Below are positions 17,902-26,510 of a stretch of 64,000 nucleotides of DNA, piece after piece. A program made the translations under genes and the position numbers. Origin of the DNA: Actinomadura coerulea (GTDB taxonomy: Bacteria > Actinomycetota > Actinomycetes > Streptosporangiales > Streptosporangiaceae); assembly GCF_014208105.1 (NCBI RefSeq), contig NZ_JACHMQ010000001.1:4712001-4776000 (forward strand), read 5' to 3'. Positions within the stretch are counted from its first letter, which is position 1. Each line of letters opens with the position of its first letter. The notes beneath the pieces were generated by a model. It saw only the letters and a list, made by a program, of their open reading frames with translations, did not search any database and was not told the origin of the DNA.

Positions 17902-17918
17902 CGCTACTTTGAGTAGCG
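17902..17918. promoter_or_regulatory. perfect inverted repeat before the MetE-family gene
   Basis: CGCTACT (17902-17908) and AGTAGCG (17912-17918) form a perfect 7-bp inverted repeat with a 3-base centre. It lies 12 bases before the ATG at 17931 in the divergent interval between the BpsA-like and MetE-like genes. Its position over the likely promoter or leader suggests a repressor site. No regulator gene is adjacent, so the protein that binds is unknown. Confidence 0.5.
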
Positions 17919-17930
17919 TAGCCTCGCCTT

Positions 17931-18968
17931 ATGCCCCTCCCCACAGAGCCCATCGGCAGCATCCCGCGTCCCCCGGAACTGCTCACCGCCCCGCCGTCCG
18001 AGCTGGCCGCCGCCCAGGACCACGCCGTGCGCGAGACCCTCCGCCGGCTGGAGGAGCTCGGCTCACCGGTGGTGACCGACGGTGAGCAGTCCAAGCCGAG
18101 TTTCGCCACCTACCCGATCGCGGGCCTGCCCGACCTGGCCCCCGACGGCGCGGTGATCCCGTTCGCCGACGGGCACCAGCGGCAGCTGCCGCGGCTGACG
18201 GCGGGCCCGTTCCGCTACACCGGCCACGCCGTCGACTACCTGCGCGCCGCGCAGCGCCACGCGACCGCGCCGGTCAAGCAGGCCGTGATCGCCCCATCGG
18301 CGCTGAGCCTGCTGTACCCGGCCGACGGCATCGACGGCTACCCGCGCGAGATGTTCCTGGACGACCTGGTCGACGAGGCCGAGGCCGACATCCGCTCCTG
18401 CCTGGACGCGGGCGCCCACGTGGTGCAGCTCGACTTCACCGACGGCCGGCTCTCTCTCAAGCTCGACCCGAGCGGCGGCGTGCTGGACGCCTTCATCGCG
18501 CTCAACAACCGGGTCCTGGAGCGCTTCTCCGCCGACGAGCGCGCCCGGATCGGCGTGCACGTGTGCCCGGGCGGCGACCTCGACTCCACCCACAGCCTCG
18601 ACGTCGACTACGCGGGGCTGCTGCCCAAGCTCTTCCAGCTCAGGGCCGGCAACTTCTACCTCCAGCTGGCCAGCGAGCCCGACCCCGACCGGATCCTGGC
18701 CATCGTCGCCGGCCACCTGCCCGCGGACGCCCGCGTCTTCGTCGGCGTCGTCGACCCCATCGACCCCCGCGTCGAGACGCCCGAGCAGATCCGCGACCGC
18801 GTCCTCGCCGCCGCCCGCCACATCCCCGTCGACCGCCTCGGCACCTGCGACGACTGCGGCTTCTCCCCGTTCGCCGACGACACCTCCACGTCCCGCGACA
18901 CGGCGTTCGCCAAGATCGCCGCCCGCGTGGAGGGCACGGCCCTGGCCGCCGCCCAACTGGGCGTCTGA
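17931..18968 (+). CDS. cobalamin-independent methionine synthase (MetE) C-terminal-domain family protein
   Basis: This 345-residue barrel protein corresponds only to the catalytic C-terminal half of MetE (full MetE is about 760). The zinc set is visible: His210 and Cys212 in GVHVCPGGD and CDDC at 306-309 in LGTCDDCGFSPF. The N-terminal EPIGSIPRP is also typical of this short family. It should bind zinc-activated thiol substrates and transfer a methyl group; the methyl donor of such short forms is not settled. It is a single gene with a perfect inverted repeat just before its ATG. The gene ends before a 556-base non-coding region. Confidence 0.85.
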   Translation: MPLPTEPIGSIPRPPELLTAPPSELAAAQDHAVRETLRRLEELGSPVVTDGEQSKPSFATYPIAGLPDLAPDGAVIPFADGHQRQLPRLTAGPFRYTGHAVDYLRAAQRHATAPVKQAVIAPSALSLLYPADGIDGYPREMFLDDLVDEAEADIRSCLDAGAHVVQLDFTDGRLSLKLDPSGGVLDAFIALNNRVLERFSADERARIGVHVCPGGDLDSTHSLDVDYAGLLPKLFQLRAGNFYLQLASEPDPDRILAIVAGHLPADARVFVGVVDPIDPRVETPEQIRDRVLAAARHIPVDRLGTCDDCGFSPFADDTSTSRDTAFAKIAARVEGTALAAAQLGV

Positions 18969-19172
18969 CCCTTCGTCGGCCTTCCCCCGAGCGGCCTCCC
19001 GGAGGTGCGCTCAGGGGGGTGGACGGCGGTCATCGGGAAGGTACCCGCGCCAGTCGGCGTACCGGGTCAGGCCACCGCCGAGCGGCAGCCCGGCCGCCGC
19101 GGCGAACGCTCCCTGAAGGGCGCGCCCGATCACGAGGGCCCCGAGACCGGGCGCGGCCCTTCTCTCCGAATA

Positions 19173-19202
19173 TTGACTGGAGGTTTTCCCTCCGTCTATA
19201 GG
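19173..19202 (+). promoter_or_regulatory. sigma-70-like promoter for the NlpC/P60 gene
   Basis: TTGACT at 19173-19178 and TATAGG at 19197-19202 are separated by 18 bases. The spacer itself holds an inverted repeat GGAGG-N5-CCTCC. Transcription would begin near 19209, giving a leader of about 315 bases that contains the riboswitch. The 204 bases between the MetE-like gene and this promoter hold nothing I recognise. Confidence 0.6.
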
Positions 19203-19385
19203 GGTGACCTTGCCGTCTGGGGGTGGCTTCAGTAGCTTTGCCCCTTCGAGACGCCTTCCAGGCGTTTTGTCCCGCCGTGGCGGTTCCGCGCGCGGTGGGG
19301 CGGGGTGCCGTCCCCGCGCGACAAGGCCCGGGATCCCTCAGCGACCGGGCCCCACATCGTCAGCGCCGCTGCCTCTCAGCGGCAC

Positions 19386-19501
19386 CCGCCGAGTCCGCCG
19401 TGGGGCGGAGCCGGGGACCCAACCCGAACTGGGGTGAATCGGCCTGCTCAGGCCGTAGGGCGACTTCCACGTCCGAACCCGTCAGCTAACCCGGTAGGCG
19501 G
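19386..19501 (+). ncRNA. c-di-AMP riboswitch (ydaO-yuaA type)
   Basis: The block holds the hallmark segments of this class in order: GGAGCCGGGGACCCAAC, GGGGTGAATCGG, CCGTAGGGCGACTT, CGTCCGAACCCGTCAGCTAA and GGTAGGCGG. The closing P1 stem pairs CCGCC (19386-19390) with GGCGG (19497-19501). In actinomycetes this riboswitch typically precedes cell-wall hydrolase genes, as it does here, 23 bases before the NlpC/P60 start. Binding of c-di-AMP usually lowers expression. Exact outer limits of any extra upstream pairing (CCGCTG/CAGCGG at about 19366-19382) are uncertain. Confidence 0.92.
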
Positions 19502-19524
19502 CACATGGAAGCAAGGAGCCCCCC

Positions 19525-20241
19525 TTGAAAGGCAAGCACGACAAGCGGTCGCGTGTCCTCCGGCCAGGCCCCTGGGCCACCGTCACGCTGACGGGTCTCG
19601 CCGTCTTCGGCGCGACGGCGGCCATGCCGACGACCTTGCAGCACGCGTCCACCGAGACGGTCGCCGCCGTCCAGACCGTCCCGCAGCAGCAGGCCGCGCC
19701 GCGGCAGGCGGCACCGCAGGACCAGGTCAGAGCACAGGCCGAGGTCCTGAAGGAGTTCAAGCCCCAGGCGAAGGCCACGCCCTCGGCGAAGGCCGAGCCC
19801 CGGAAGCCGGCAGCCGAGCCGAAGTCGGACGCGCGGTCCAAGGTCGTCGCCCGGGCCAGGACCTGGCATCCGCACACCGGCCAGCGGGTCCCCTACAGCC
19901 AGACCAGCACGCACAACGGCTACCGCACCGACTGTTCGGGCTACGTCTCCATGGCGCTGGGACTGCCCAAGCCCGGGACCAACACCGTCGGCCTCACCTC
20001 GTCGCGGTACACCGAGCGCATCGAGATGTCCGAGTTGAAGAAGGGCGACCTCGTCATGGACGCCCTCGGCAGCAACACCACCCGGCACGTCGTCATCTTC
20101 GAGAAGTGGGCCGACAAGGAGCACTCGTCGTACTGGGCCTACGAGCAGCGCGGCCGGTACGGTACCGACCACCGGACGCTCGACTACGGGCTGTCCTCGG
20201 GCGACGAGTACAAGGCGTACCGGCCGACCTCCCTCAAGTAG
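19525..20241 (+). CDS. secreted NlpC/P60-type peptidoglycan hydrolase
   Basis: This 238-residue exported protein has a basic N-terminus, a hydrophobic stretch at about 18-35, an Ala/Gln/Pro/Lys-rich linker (50-100) and a C-terminal NlpC/P60-like domain. Cys137 in YRTDCSGYVSMALGL and His188 in TTRHVVIF are the likely catalytic pair. Such enzymes cut stem-peptide bonds in the wall. The start is TTG, set by AAGGAG at 19513-19518 and by the riboswitch ending 23 bases earlier. Control by c-di-AMP fits wall remodelling or spore resuscitation. It is convergent with hpnH. Confidence 0.88.
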   Translation: MKGKHDKRSRVLRPGPWATVTLTGLAVFGATAAMPTTLQHASTETVAAVQTVPQQQAAPRQAAPQDQVRAQAEVLKEFKPQAKATPSAKAEPRKPAAEPKSDARSKVVARARTWHPHTGQRVPYSQTSTHNGYRTDCSGYVSMALGLPKPGTNTVGLTSSRYTERIEMSELKKGDLVMDALGSNTTRHVVIFEKWADKEHSSYWAYEQRGRYGTDHRTLDYGLSSGDEYKAYRPTSLK

Positions 20242-20257
20242 GCCGTCCCTGCAAGAC

Positions 20258-20288
20258 GCCCGGCACCGGCGGATCGCCGGTGCCGGGC
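20258..20288 (+). terminator. 14-bp perfect hairpin after the NlpC/P60 gene
   Basis: The arms 20258-20271 and 20275-20288 are perfectly complementary with a GAT loop, 16 bases after the stop codon. It is followed by CAAAG rather than a T-run. It probably ends the rightward transcript. Confidence 0.75.
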
Positions 20289-20292
20289 AAAG

Positions 20293-20308
20293 CCCGCCAT
20301 GAGGCGGG
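20293..20308 (-). terminator. hairpin after hpnH
   Basis: CCCGCC and GGCGGG pair around a 4-base loop directly after the hpnH stop. In the leftward direction the stem is followed by CTTTG, a short T-run. With the neighbouring stronger hairpin it separates the convergent transcripts. Confidence 0.6.
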
Positions 20309-21313
20309 TCAGACCGAGCGGACGGCCCGCAAGGACTCCTTGAGAGAACCGAGGGTCGAGAAGACGGCCGTGGGTTCGTAGCCGCAGTGGGCCATGCAGT
20401 TGGCGCAGCGGGAGTCGCGTCCCCTTCCGTAGGAGTCCCAGTCGGTCTCGTCCAGGAGTTGCTGGTAGGTCTGCGCGTAGCCGTCCGACATCAGGTAGCA
20501 GGGACGCTGCCAGCCGAAGAGGGAGTAGGACGGGATCGCCCAGGCCGTGCAGGGAAAGTCGACCTTGCCCTCCAGGAAGTCCAGGAACAGGGGCGAGTGG
20601 TTGAAGCGCCACCGCTTGCGGTTGCCGTCCCCGAACGCCTTGCGGAACAGCTCCCGCGTCTCCTGGACGCCGAGGAAGTGGTCCTGGTCGGGCGCCTTGT
20701 CGTAGGCGTAGCCCGGCGAGATCATCATCTCGTCGACCCCGAGGTCGTCGTTGAGGTAGTTCATGACGTCGATGACGGTCTGCGGCGTGTCCGTGTTGAA
20801 GATGGTCGTGTTGGTGGTGACGCGGAATCCCCGCCGCCGGCATTCCCTGACGGCGGCGACGGCGTCGTCGAAGACACCCTCCTTGCAGACGGACGCGTCG
20901 TGGCGTTCCCGCAGCCCGTCGATGTGCACCGCCCACGCGAAGTACGGCGACGGCGCGAACTTGTCGATCTTCTTGGGGATCAGCAGCGCGTTCGTGCACA
21001 GGAAGACGAACTTCTTGCGCCGGACGAGCTCGTGCACCAGCTCGTCGATCTGCGGGTGCATGAGCGGCTCGCCGCCCGCTATGGAGACCATCGGCGCGCC
21101 GCACTCCTCGATGGCGGCGAGGGCCTGCTCGACCGGCATGCGCTTCTTCAGCACGTCGTGCGGGTGCTGGATCTTCCCGCAGCCGGCGCAGGCGAGGTTG
21201 CAGGCGAACAGGGGCTCCAACTCGACGATGAGGGGGAACTTCTCCCTGCCGCGCAGCTTGTTGCGGAGGATGTGGCCCCCGATGCGAAGGCTCTGGCGGA
21301 GCGGCATGCTCAT
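20309..21313 (-). CDS. hpnH: adenosyl-hopene transferase HpnH (radical SAM)
   Basis: A 334-residue radical SAM protein with the cluster motif CNLACAGC (Cys38, Cys42, Cys45), GGEPLMH for SAM contact, and a C-terminal cysteine group in DSRCANCMAHCGYE. HpnH joins the 5'-deoxyadenosyl radical to diploptene to make adenosylhopane, the first step toward bacteriohopanepolyols. It is the last gene of the hopanoid operon, 61 bases after shc. No hpnG, which would remove adenine next, is visible. The start is the ATG at 21313; a second ATG two codons on is possible. Confidence 0.95.
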   Translation of the reverse strand: MSMPLRQSLRIGGHILRNKLRGREKFPLIVELEPLFACNLACAGCGKIQHPHDVLKKRMPVEQALAAIEECGAPMVSIAGGEPLMHPQIDELVHELVRRKKFVFLCTNALLIPKKIDKFAPSPYFAWAVHIDGLRERHDASVCKEGVFDDAVAAVRECRRRGFRVTTNTTIFNTDTPQTVIDVMNYLNDDLGVDEMMISPGYAYDKAPDQDHFLGVQETRELFRKAFGDGNRKRWRFNHSPLFLDFLEGKVDFPCTAWAIPSYSLFGWQRPCYLMSDGYAQTYQQLLDETDWDSYGRGRDSRCANCMAHCGYEPTAVFSTLGSLKESLRAVRSV

Positions 21314-21374
21314 GGTGTCCGGACCTCCTTGTGCAGGGTGAACTCGGTGGCCTCCACCGGCTCGCGCGCCCGCC

Positions 21375-23240
21375 TCATGCCGCGCCGTCCAGGTAGCGGC
21401 CGAGGGCGCTCAACGGGAAGACCAGGCGGTACAGGTGGTAGTTGATGTAGAAGTCGCCGGGGAAGCCGGTGCCGGTGAACTGGTCCTCGTCCCAGTTGCC
21501 GTCCGGGCGCTGGTGGTCGACGAGCCACCGCACGCCCGCGTCCACGGCCGGGGTGCGCTCGCCTGCGGCGAGCAGCGCCAGCAGCGCCCAGGCCGTCTGC
21601 GACGGGGTGGACTCGCCCCGCCCGATCCACGCGGGGTCGTCGTAGGAGCGCAGGTCCTCGCCCCAGCCGCCGTCGGGGTTCTGGTGGTCCTCCAGCCAGA
21701 CCACGGCGCGACGGATCGCGGGCTTGCCGGGACGGACCCCGGCCGCGACGAGCGCGGGCACCACGCTGCCCGTCCCGTAGACGTGGTTCGCCCCCCACCG
21801 CCCGAACCATGAGCCGTCCGCCTCCTGCGCCCTGAGGAGCCAAACGACGCCGCGCCTGACCACGGCCGACTCCGCGAGGCCCTCCTTCGACAGCGCCTCG
21901 ACGACATGGGCGGTGACGTCGGCGGACGGCGGGTCGATGACGGCGCCGAAGTCGCAGAACGGCAGCTTGGTGCACAGCTCGCGGGTGTTGTCGGCGTCGA
22001 AGGCTCCGAAGCCGCCGTCGCGCGACGCCATCCCCTCCAGCCAGCGGACCGCCCGCCTGATCGGCTCCTCCGCCGCCGGGAAGGCGGCCCTGCGCAGCGC
22101 CAGGATGGCCTCGGCGGTGTCGTCGGTGTCGGGGTAGACGTCGTTGTCGAACTCGAACGCCCAGCCGCCCGGCGGGACGTCCGGCCGCTTCACCGCCCAG
22201 TCCCCCGGCCCCCGGACCTCCTCGCCGACGACCCATTCGGCCGCCCGCAGCAGGGCGGGGTGGTCGGCGGCCGCGCCCGCGTCGGCGAGCGCGTTCATGG
22301 CGAGCACCGTGTCCCAGACAGGTGACTGGCACGCCTCGATCCGGCGTCCCTTCCCGTCGCGGATCGTGAAGCGTTCGAGGCCGTCCAGACCGCGCCTGAT
22401 GACCGGATGGCCGAGGCCGTAGCCGAGCTCGTGCAGCGCCATCAGCGAGTACACCCACGGCGGCTGGATGCCGCCCCAGCAGCCGTCGGCCTCCTGCCTG
22501 GCGATGATCCAGTCGGCGGCCCGGCGCAGCGCCGCGCGGCGCAGCGGGCGCACCGGCCGCCGCTCGTACACGTGCAGGACGCGGTCGAGGGCGCCGAACG
22601 CCGCCCCCCAGCCGCGGGCGTCCTTGGCCGGCATCACGCCGCAGCGCAGTTCGGGCAGGTCGAACGGCAGCGCCCGGACCGGGCGCAGCGACCCGAGGAC
22701 CGTCAGCGGGACGATCGTCTGCCGCGCCCAGCACGCCCAGTCGTAGACGTTCAGCGGGACGCGGCTCGGCAGGAACATCAGCTCGGGCGGCATGACGGGC
22801 AGGTGGTCCCAGGACCACTGGCCGAACAGCGCCAGCCAGAAGCGGGTGAAGACGCGGCTGCCCTCGATCCCGCCCGCCTCGCGCACGTACGCGGCGGCCC
22901 TGCGCATGTGCCCGGCGTCCACCGGGTCACCGGCGAACCTCAGCGCGACGTACGCCTCGATCGTCGTGGACAGGTCGGCGGGGCCGCCGTGAAAGTTCGC
23001 CCAGGTGCCGTCGTCGCGCTGCCGGGAGCGGATCCAGCGCGCCGCGTCCTTGGTGTCGGCGTCGGAGCGGATGCCGAGGAACTGGCGGAGCAGCAGGTCC
23101 TCGGCGTCCATGGTGACGTTGGTCTCCAGCTCGGCCTTCCACCAGCCCCCGGGCGACTGCAGGCCGATGAGGCGGTCGCGGGCGGCCTCGGCGGCGACGG
23201 CGGCCGCGCCGGTGAGTCCGGACACGTCGGTGGTGGTCAT
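21375..23240 (-). CDS. shc: squalene-hopene cyclase
   Basis: This 621-residue protein has the protonating motif DTDDTA at 371-376 and repeated QW-type segments (for example QSPGGWW, QRDDGTWANF, QEADGCWGG, QNPDGGWGED, QRPDGNWDE) that stiffen the alpha-barrel. It is a monotopic membrane enzyme that cyclises squalene to hopene and hopanol. I use the ATG at 23240, which has GAAGGGAAG upstream and gives the family length; reading further upstream would overlap the synthase gene. It lies 32 bases after the polyprenyl synthase in the operon. Confidence 0.97.
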   Translation of the reverse strand: MTTTDVSGLTGAAAVAAEAARDRLIGLQSPGGWWKAELETNVTMDAEDLLLRQFLGIRSDADTKDAARWIRSRQRDDGTWANFHGGPADLSTTIEAYVALRFAGDPVDAGHMRRAAAYVREAGGIEGSRVFTRFWLALFGQWSWDHLPVMPPELMFLPSRVPLNVYDWACWARQTIVPLTVLGSLRPVRALPFDLPELRCGVMPAKDARGWGAAFGALDRVLHVYERRPVRPLRRAALRRAADWIIARQEADGCWGGIQPPWVYSLMALHELGYGLGHPVIRRGLDGLERFTIRDGKGRRIEACQSPVWDTVLAMNALADAGAAADHPALLRAAEWVVGEEVRGPGDWAVKRPDVPPGGWAFEFDNDVYPDTDDTAEAILALRRAAFPAAEEPIRRAVRWLEGMASRDGGFGAFDADNTRELCTKLPFCDFGAVIDPPSADVTAHVVEALSKEGLAESAVVRRGVVWLLRAQEADGSWFGRWGANHVYGTGSVVPALVAAGVRPGKPAIRRAVVWLEDHQNPDGGWGEDLRSYDDPAWIGRGESTPSQTAWALLALLAAGERTPAVDAGVRWLVDHQRPDGNWDEDQFTGTGFPGDFYINYHLYRLVFPLSALGRYLDGAA

Positions 23241-23272
23241 GCAGCGCTTCCCTTCTCGCCGGCGCGGCGGGG

Positions 23273-24280
23273 TCAGTGGTCGCGGGAGGTGACGAACAGC
23301 GCGATGTCGCGGAACTCGGCGGCCACGGCGCCGTCCATGCCCGAGTCGCCGAGGTGGCGCCCGGCGGCGGCGACGCGGCGGTCGGCCTCGGCGGAGGCCC
23401 AGTCGCGCCCGCCCGCCGCCTCGACGAGACGGGCCATCTCCCGCAGCGCGTCCCCGGACGGCGGCCCGGGGGCGGCGTACAGCGCGGCGAGCCGCCGCGA
23501 CTCGGGGCGCCCGGCGTTCAGCGCGTACACCACCGGCAGCGACTTCTTGCGCGCCCGCAGGTCGGCCAGGACGGGCTTGCCGGTCGCGTCCGGGCTGCCC
23601 CAGATGCCGAGCAGGTCGTCGACGAGCTGGAACGCCAGGCCCATCTCGGCGCCGAAGCCGGTCAGGTGCGTGACGAGCCGGGCGGGGCCCTCGGCCAGCA
23701 TCGCCCCGATCGAGCAGGCGCAGGCGAGCAGCGCGCCCGTCTTGTCCGCCGCCATCGCCAGGCACTCGTCGAGGGCCACGTCGTCGCGCTGCTCGAACCC
23801 GATGTCGAGCGCCTGGCCCGCGATGAGGCGCTGCGTCGCGGCGGTCAGCGCGCGCGCCGCCCAGTGGGCGCCGCGCGTCCGCCGCTCCAGGAGCAGGTTC
23901 TCCGACAGCGCCATCAGCGCGTCGCCGCCGAGGATGGCGGCGGACGGGCCGAACACCGTCCACGCGGCGGGACGGTGCCGGCGGGTCCGGTCGCCGTCCA
24001 TGATGTCGTCGTGCAGCAGCGAGAACGCGTGCACGAACTCGACGGCGACGGCGCCGGGCAGCGCCGTCTCCTCGGACGCGCCGGCGGCACGCGCGGACAG
24101 CAGCGCCAGCGCGGGGCGCAGCGCCTTGCCGCCCGCGGCGGCGGGCTCGCCGTTCTCGTCGGTCCACCCGAGGTGGTAGGCGACGACGCGGCGGGTCCAC
24201 GGGTCGAGCCGCTCCGCGGACGCGCGCATGGCCCGGTCGACCAGGGCGCGCCCGCTGGTGATCGAGGTAGGAACGGTCAT
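23273..24280 (-). CDS. polyprenyl (farnesyl-type) diphosphate synthase
   Basis: A synthase of 335 residues. GGKALRPAL binds the diphosphate, the first aspartate-rich motif is HDDIMDGD (about 93-100), and the second is VDDLLG (about 220). It condenses isopentenyl diphosphate to a C15 product, supplying the hopanoid pathway between the squalene-forming enzymes and the cyclase. The ATG at 24280 overlaps the stop of the desaturase gene as ATGA. The second motif is short (DDLLG, not DDxxD), as in other actinomycete members. Product length cannot be fixed from sequence. Confidence 0.92.
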   Translation of the reverse strand: MTVPTSITSGRALVDRAMRASAERLDPWTRRVVAYHLGWTDENGEPAAAGGKALRPALALLSARAAGASEETALPGAVAVEFVHAFSLLHDDIMDGDRTRRHRPAAWTVFGPSAAILGGDALMALSENLLLERRTRGAHWAARALTAATQRLIAGQALDIGFEQRDDVALDECLAMAADKTGALLACACSIGAMLAEGPARLVTHLTGFGAEMGLAFQLVDDLLGIWGSPDATGKPVLADLRARKKSLPVVYALNAGRPESRRLAALYAAPGPPSGDALREMARLVEAAGGRDWASAEADRRVAAAGRHLGDSGMDGAVAAEFRDIALFVTSRDH

Positions 24281-25653
24281 CGGCCGCTCCCCCCGTCCGG
24301 GGCCGTCCGGTGCAGGTGGCGGCGGACGAGGCGGGCCGCGGTGAGGCCGCTGCGCACGGCTCCCTCCATCGTGTCGGGCCAGCCCGTGTCCGTCCACGCG
24401 CCGGCGAGGAACAGCCACGGCAGCCGGGTCGCGGACGCGGGACGCAGCGCGTCGCTGCCGGGGCTCTGGCGGAACGTCGCGTGCCGCTCCCGTGTCACGA
24501 AGAAGTCGGTGACGCGGGCGCGCCGGGCGGCGGGGAACAGCCGCTCCAGCTCGGCGAGGTAGACCGCGCGCAGCCCGGCGGTGGGCGTGTCGATCCAGCG
24601 GTCCGCCGCCGAGACCGAGACCGCCAGGTACTGGCCGCCGCCGGTGAGGCCGCTCACCTCGGTGCGGTCGAACACCCACTGGACGGGCGAGCCGACCGCC
24701 GCCGCGAACGGCAGGTCCGTGCCGTCCACCCGCAGGACGGGCCGGTCGTAGACGACGTGGACGTTGACGATCGGGCTTGAGCCGAGGCCGCCCCAGCCCG
24801 CCCGGCCGGGGGCCGCCTCCTCGGGGACGAGCGCGGCCGCCGCCCGGTGGGGCACGGCGACGACGACGGCGTCGGCGCCGACCGGGGAGCCGTTCACGAC
24901 GAGCTTCGGACCGGCGTCGATCGCCGTCACCTTCGCGTTCAGATGGATCCGGCCGCCGTCCCGCTCGATCCTGGCGGCCGGGAGCGTGCCGTGCAGGTCG
25001 CCGAGCGGGACGGTGGGCACGCCGATGTCGGCGGCGTCCGGGCGTCCGAGGAGCGCGGTCCGGCACACGAACGCGGCGGGGCCGAGCGCGGCGCCGTCCA
25101 GGCGGGCGTTGAGCGCGGCCATGACGAACAGCTCCCAGAGCGCCTCGCGCGCCCAGGGCCCCTGCCCGTGCTCGGCGAGCCAGGTGCACATGCTGATCCG
25201 CTCGTGCGACGGGTCGGCCGGGTCGAGCCGGTCGAGCGCCAGCGACGCGCCGGCCGCCCGCAGCCGGTCCGACGTCGGGAGCAGCCTGTACCCGGCGAGC
25301 GCGGGCAGCAGGTGCAGCGGCCCCGGGGCCTTCGCACGGCGGAGCCGTCCGGCGCGGCCGTCCGGGGTCAGGACGCGGACGTCGAAGCGGTCCTGGACGC
25401 GGACGCGGTCCAGCGCGTCCAGCCGGGCGAGCAGCCCCCGGTACGCCGAGCAGCACCTGAGGAAGATGTGCTGCCCGTTGTCGACCGTCAGGCCGTCCCG
25501 CGGGAACGAGTGGGTGGCGCCGCCGAGCCGGGGGCGCGCCTCGTAGATCGTCGCGCGTATCCCCGTCTCCTGGAGCGCCAGCGCGGTGGTGACCCCGGCG
25601 AGCCCGCCGCCGACGATCGCGACCTCCGGCGGGCCGCCGTCGCGGGCGCTCAC
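24277..25653 (-). CDS. hpnE: squalene-forming FAD-dependent desaturase HpnE
   Basis: This 458-residue flavoprotein begins with an FAD-binding dinucleotide motif in AIVGGGLAGVTTALALQ and ends with the FAD motif LFLAGAWTDTGWPDTMEGAV. HpnE reduces hydroxysqualene to squalene, after HpnC and HpnD. The start is GTG at 25653, where GTGA overlaps the hpnD stop; upstream extension in this frame only mirrors hpnD and hpnC. The four-base overlaps on both sides imply tight co-expression. Confidence 0.95.
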   Translation of the reverse strand: MSARDGGPPEVAIVGGGLAGVTTALALQETGIRATIYEARPRLGGATHSFPRDGLTVDNGQHIFLRCCSAYRGLLARLDALDRVRVQDRFDVRVLTPDGRAGRLRRAKAPGPLHLLPALAGYRLLPTSDRLRAAGASLALDRLDPADPSHERISMCTWLAEHGQGPWAREALWELFVMAALNARLDGAALGPAAFVCRTALLGRPDAADIGVPTVPLGDLHGTLPAARIERDGGRIHLNAKVTAIDAGPKLVVNGSPVGADAVVVAVPHRAAAALVPEEAAPGRAGWGGLGSSPIVNVHVVYDRPVLRVDGTDLPFAAAVGSPVQWVFDRTEVSGLTGGGQYLAVSVSAADRWIDTPTAGLRAVYLAELERLFPAARRARVTDFFVTRERHATFRQSPGSDALRPASATRLPWLFLAGAWTDTGWPDTMEGAVRSGLTAARLVRRHLHRTAPDGGSGR

Positions 25654-26510
25654 CGGTGGATCCCGGCCATCGCCATGGCGGACACGGTCGCCTTCTCCCA
25701 GGCGGGCAGGGACGTCCGCGTCTCCAGCGCGGTGAGCGGGTCGGCGGTGATGCGCCGGAGCAGGTGCAGGTAGATGCCCGCCATCGCGCCCGCGCAGGCG
25801 GCGCTGCGCCGGTCGAGCATGGGCAGCAGCTTCAGGCCGTCGGCGTACCACCGCCCCGCCCGGTCGGCCTCGAAGCGGATGAGGCCGGTCAGGCGGTCCG
25901 GGTCGTCGGTGGTCCGGCCCGCCTCGTCGCGCCTCAGGGTGCACCCGAACCGGGCGAGGTCCTTGGCGGGGAGGTAGACGCGGCCGTTCGCCCCGTCCTC
26001 CCGGACGTCGCGGAGGATGTTCGTCAACTGGAGCGCGACGCCGAGCGCGTCGGCGCGCGGCACGGCCGTGGCGGGGTCGGCCGTCCCGAACACGCCGAGC
26101 GACAGGCGGCCGACGGAGCCGGCGACGCAGCGGCAGTACCAGAGGAGGTCGTCGAAGGTGTCGTAGGCCTCGCCGCGCACGTCGGCCTCGCAGCCGTCGA
26201 TCAGCTCGCCGAACGCGTCGAGCGGGACCGAGTGGCGGCGGGCCGCGTCGGCCAGCGCGACCAGCACCGGGTCGGAGGGATGGGCGCCGGGGTCGGCGAG
26301 CCGCGCCCGCTCGCCGGCGAGCTTCGCGAGCCGGTCCGCCACCGGGGCGCCGTGGTCGTCGCCGATGTCGTCGATCCGCCGGGCGAACGCGTACACGGCG
26401 CTGAGGGCCCGCCGTTTGGGCGGGGGAAGCAGCCGGATCCCGTACGAGAAGTTGCGCGCCTGGGAGCGCACGACGCTCTCGCAGTGCCGGTAGGCGGTGG
26501 ATGCGTCCAT
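25650..26510 (-). CDS. hpnD: presqualene diphosphate synthase HpnD
   Basis: A trans-isoprenyl synthase of 286 residues. The first aspartate-rich motif is RRIDDIGDD (Asp47, Asp48, Asp51) and the second is ILRDVREDGANGRVYLP, followed by the family's RFG segment. HpnD joins two farnesyl diphosphates to presqualene diphosphate. Its ATG follows the stop of hpnC with no gap, and it overlaps hpnE by four bases. It is a paralogue of the gene just before it. Confidence 0.96.
   Translation of the reverse strand: MDASTAYRHCESVVRSQARNFSYGIRLLPPPKRRALSAVYAFARRIDDIGDDHGAPVADRLAKLAGERARLADPGAHPSDPVLVALADAARRHSVPLDAFGELIDGCEADVRGEAYDTFDDLLWYCRCVAGSVGRLSLGVFGTADPATAVPRADALGVALQLTNILRDVREDGANGRVYLPAKDLARFGCTLRRDEAGRTTDDPDRLTGLIRFEADRAGRWYADGLKLLPMLDRRSAACAGAMAGIYLHLLRRITADPLTALETRTSLPAWEKATVSAMAMAGIHR

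Noticed and set aside
21375-24200. A 941-residue frame joining the cyclase to upstream sequence
   Set aside because: The upstream part reads across the polyprenyl synthase in the wrong frame; family length and ribosome site fix the start at 23240.
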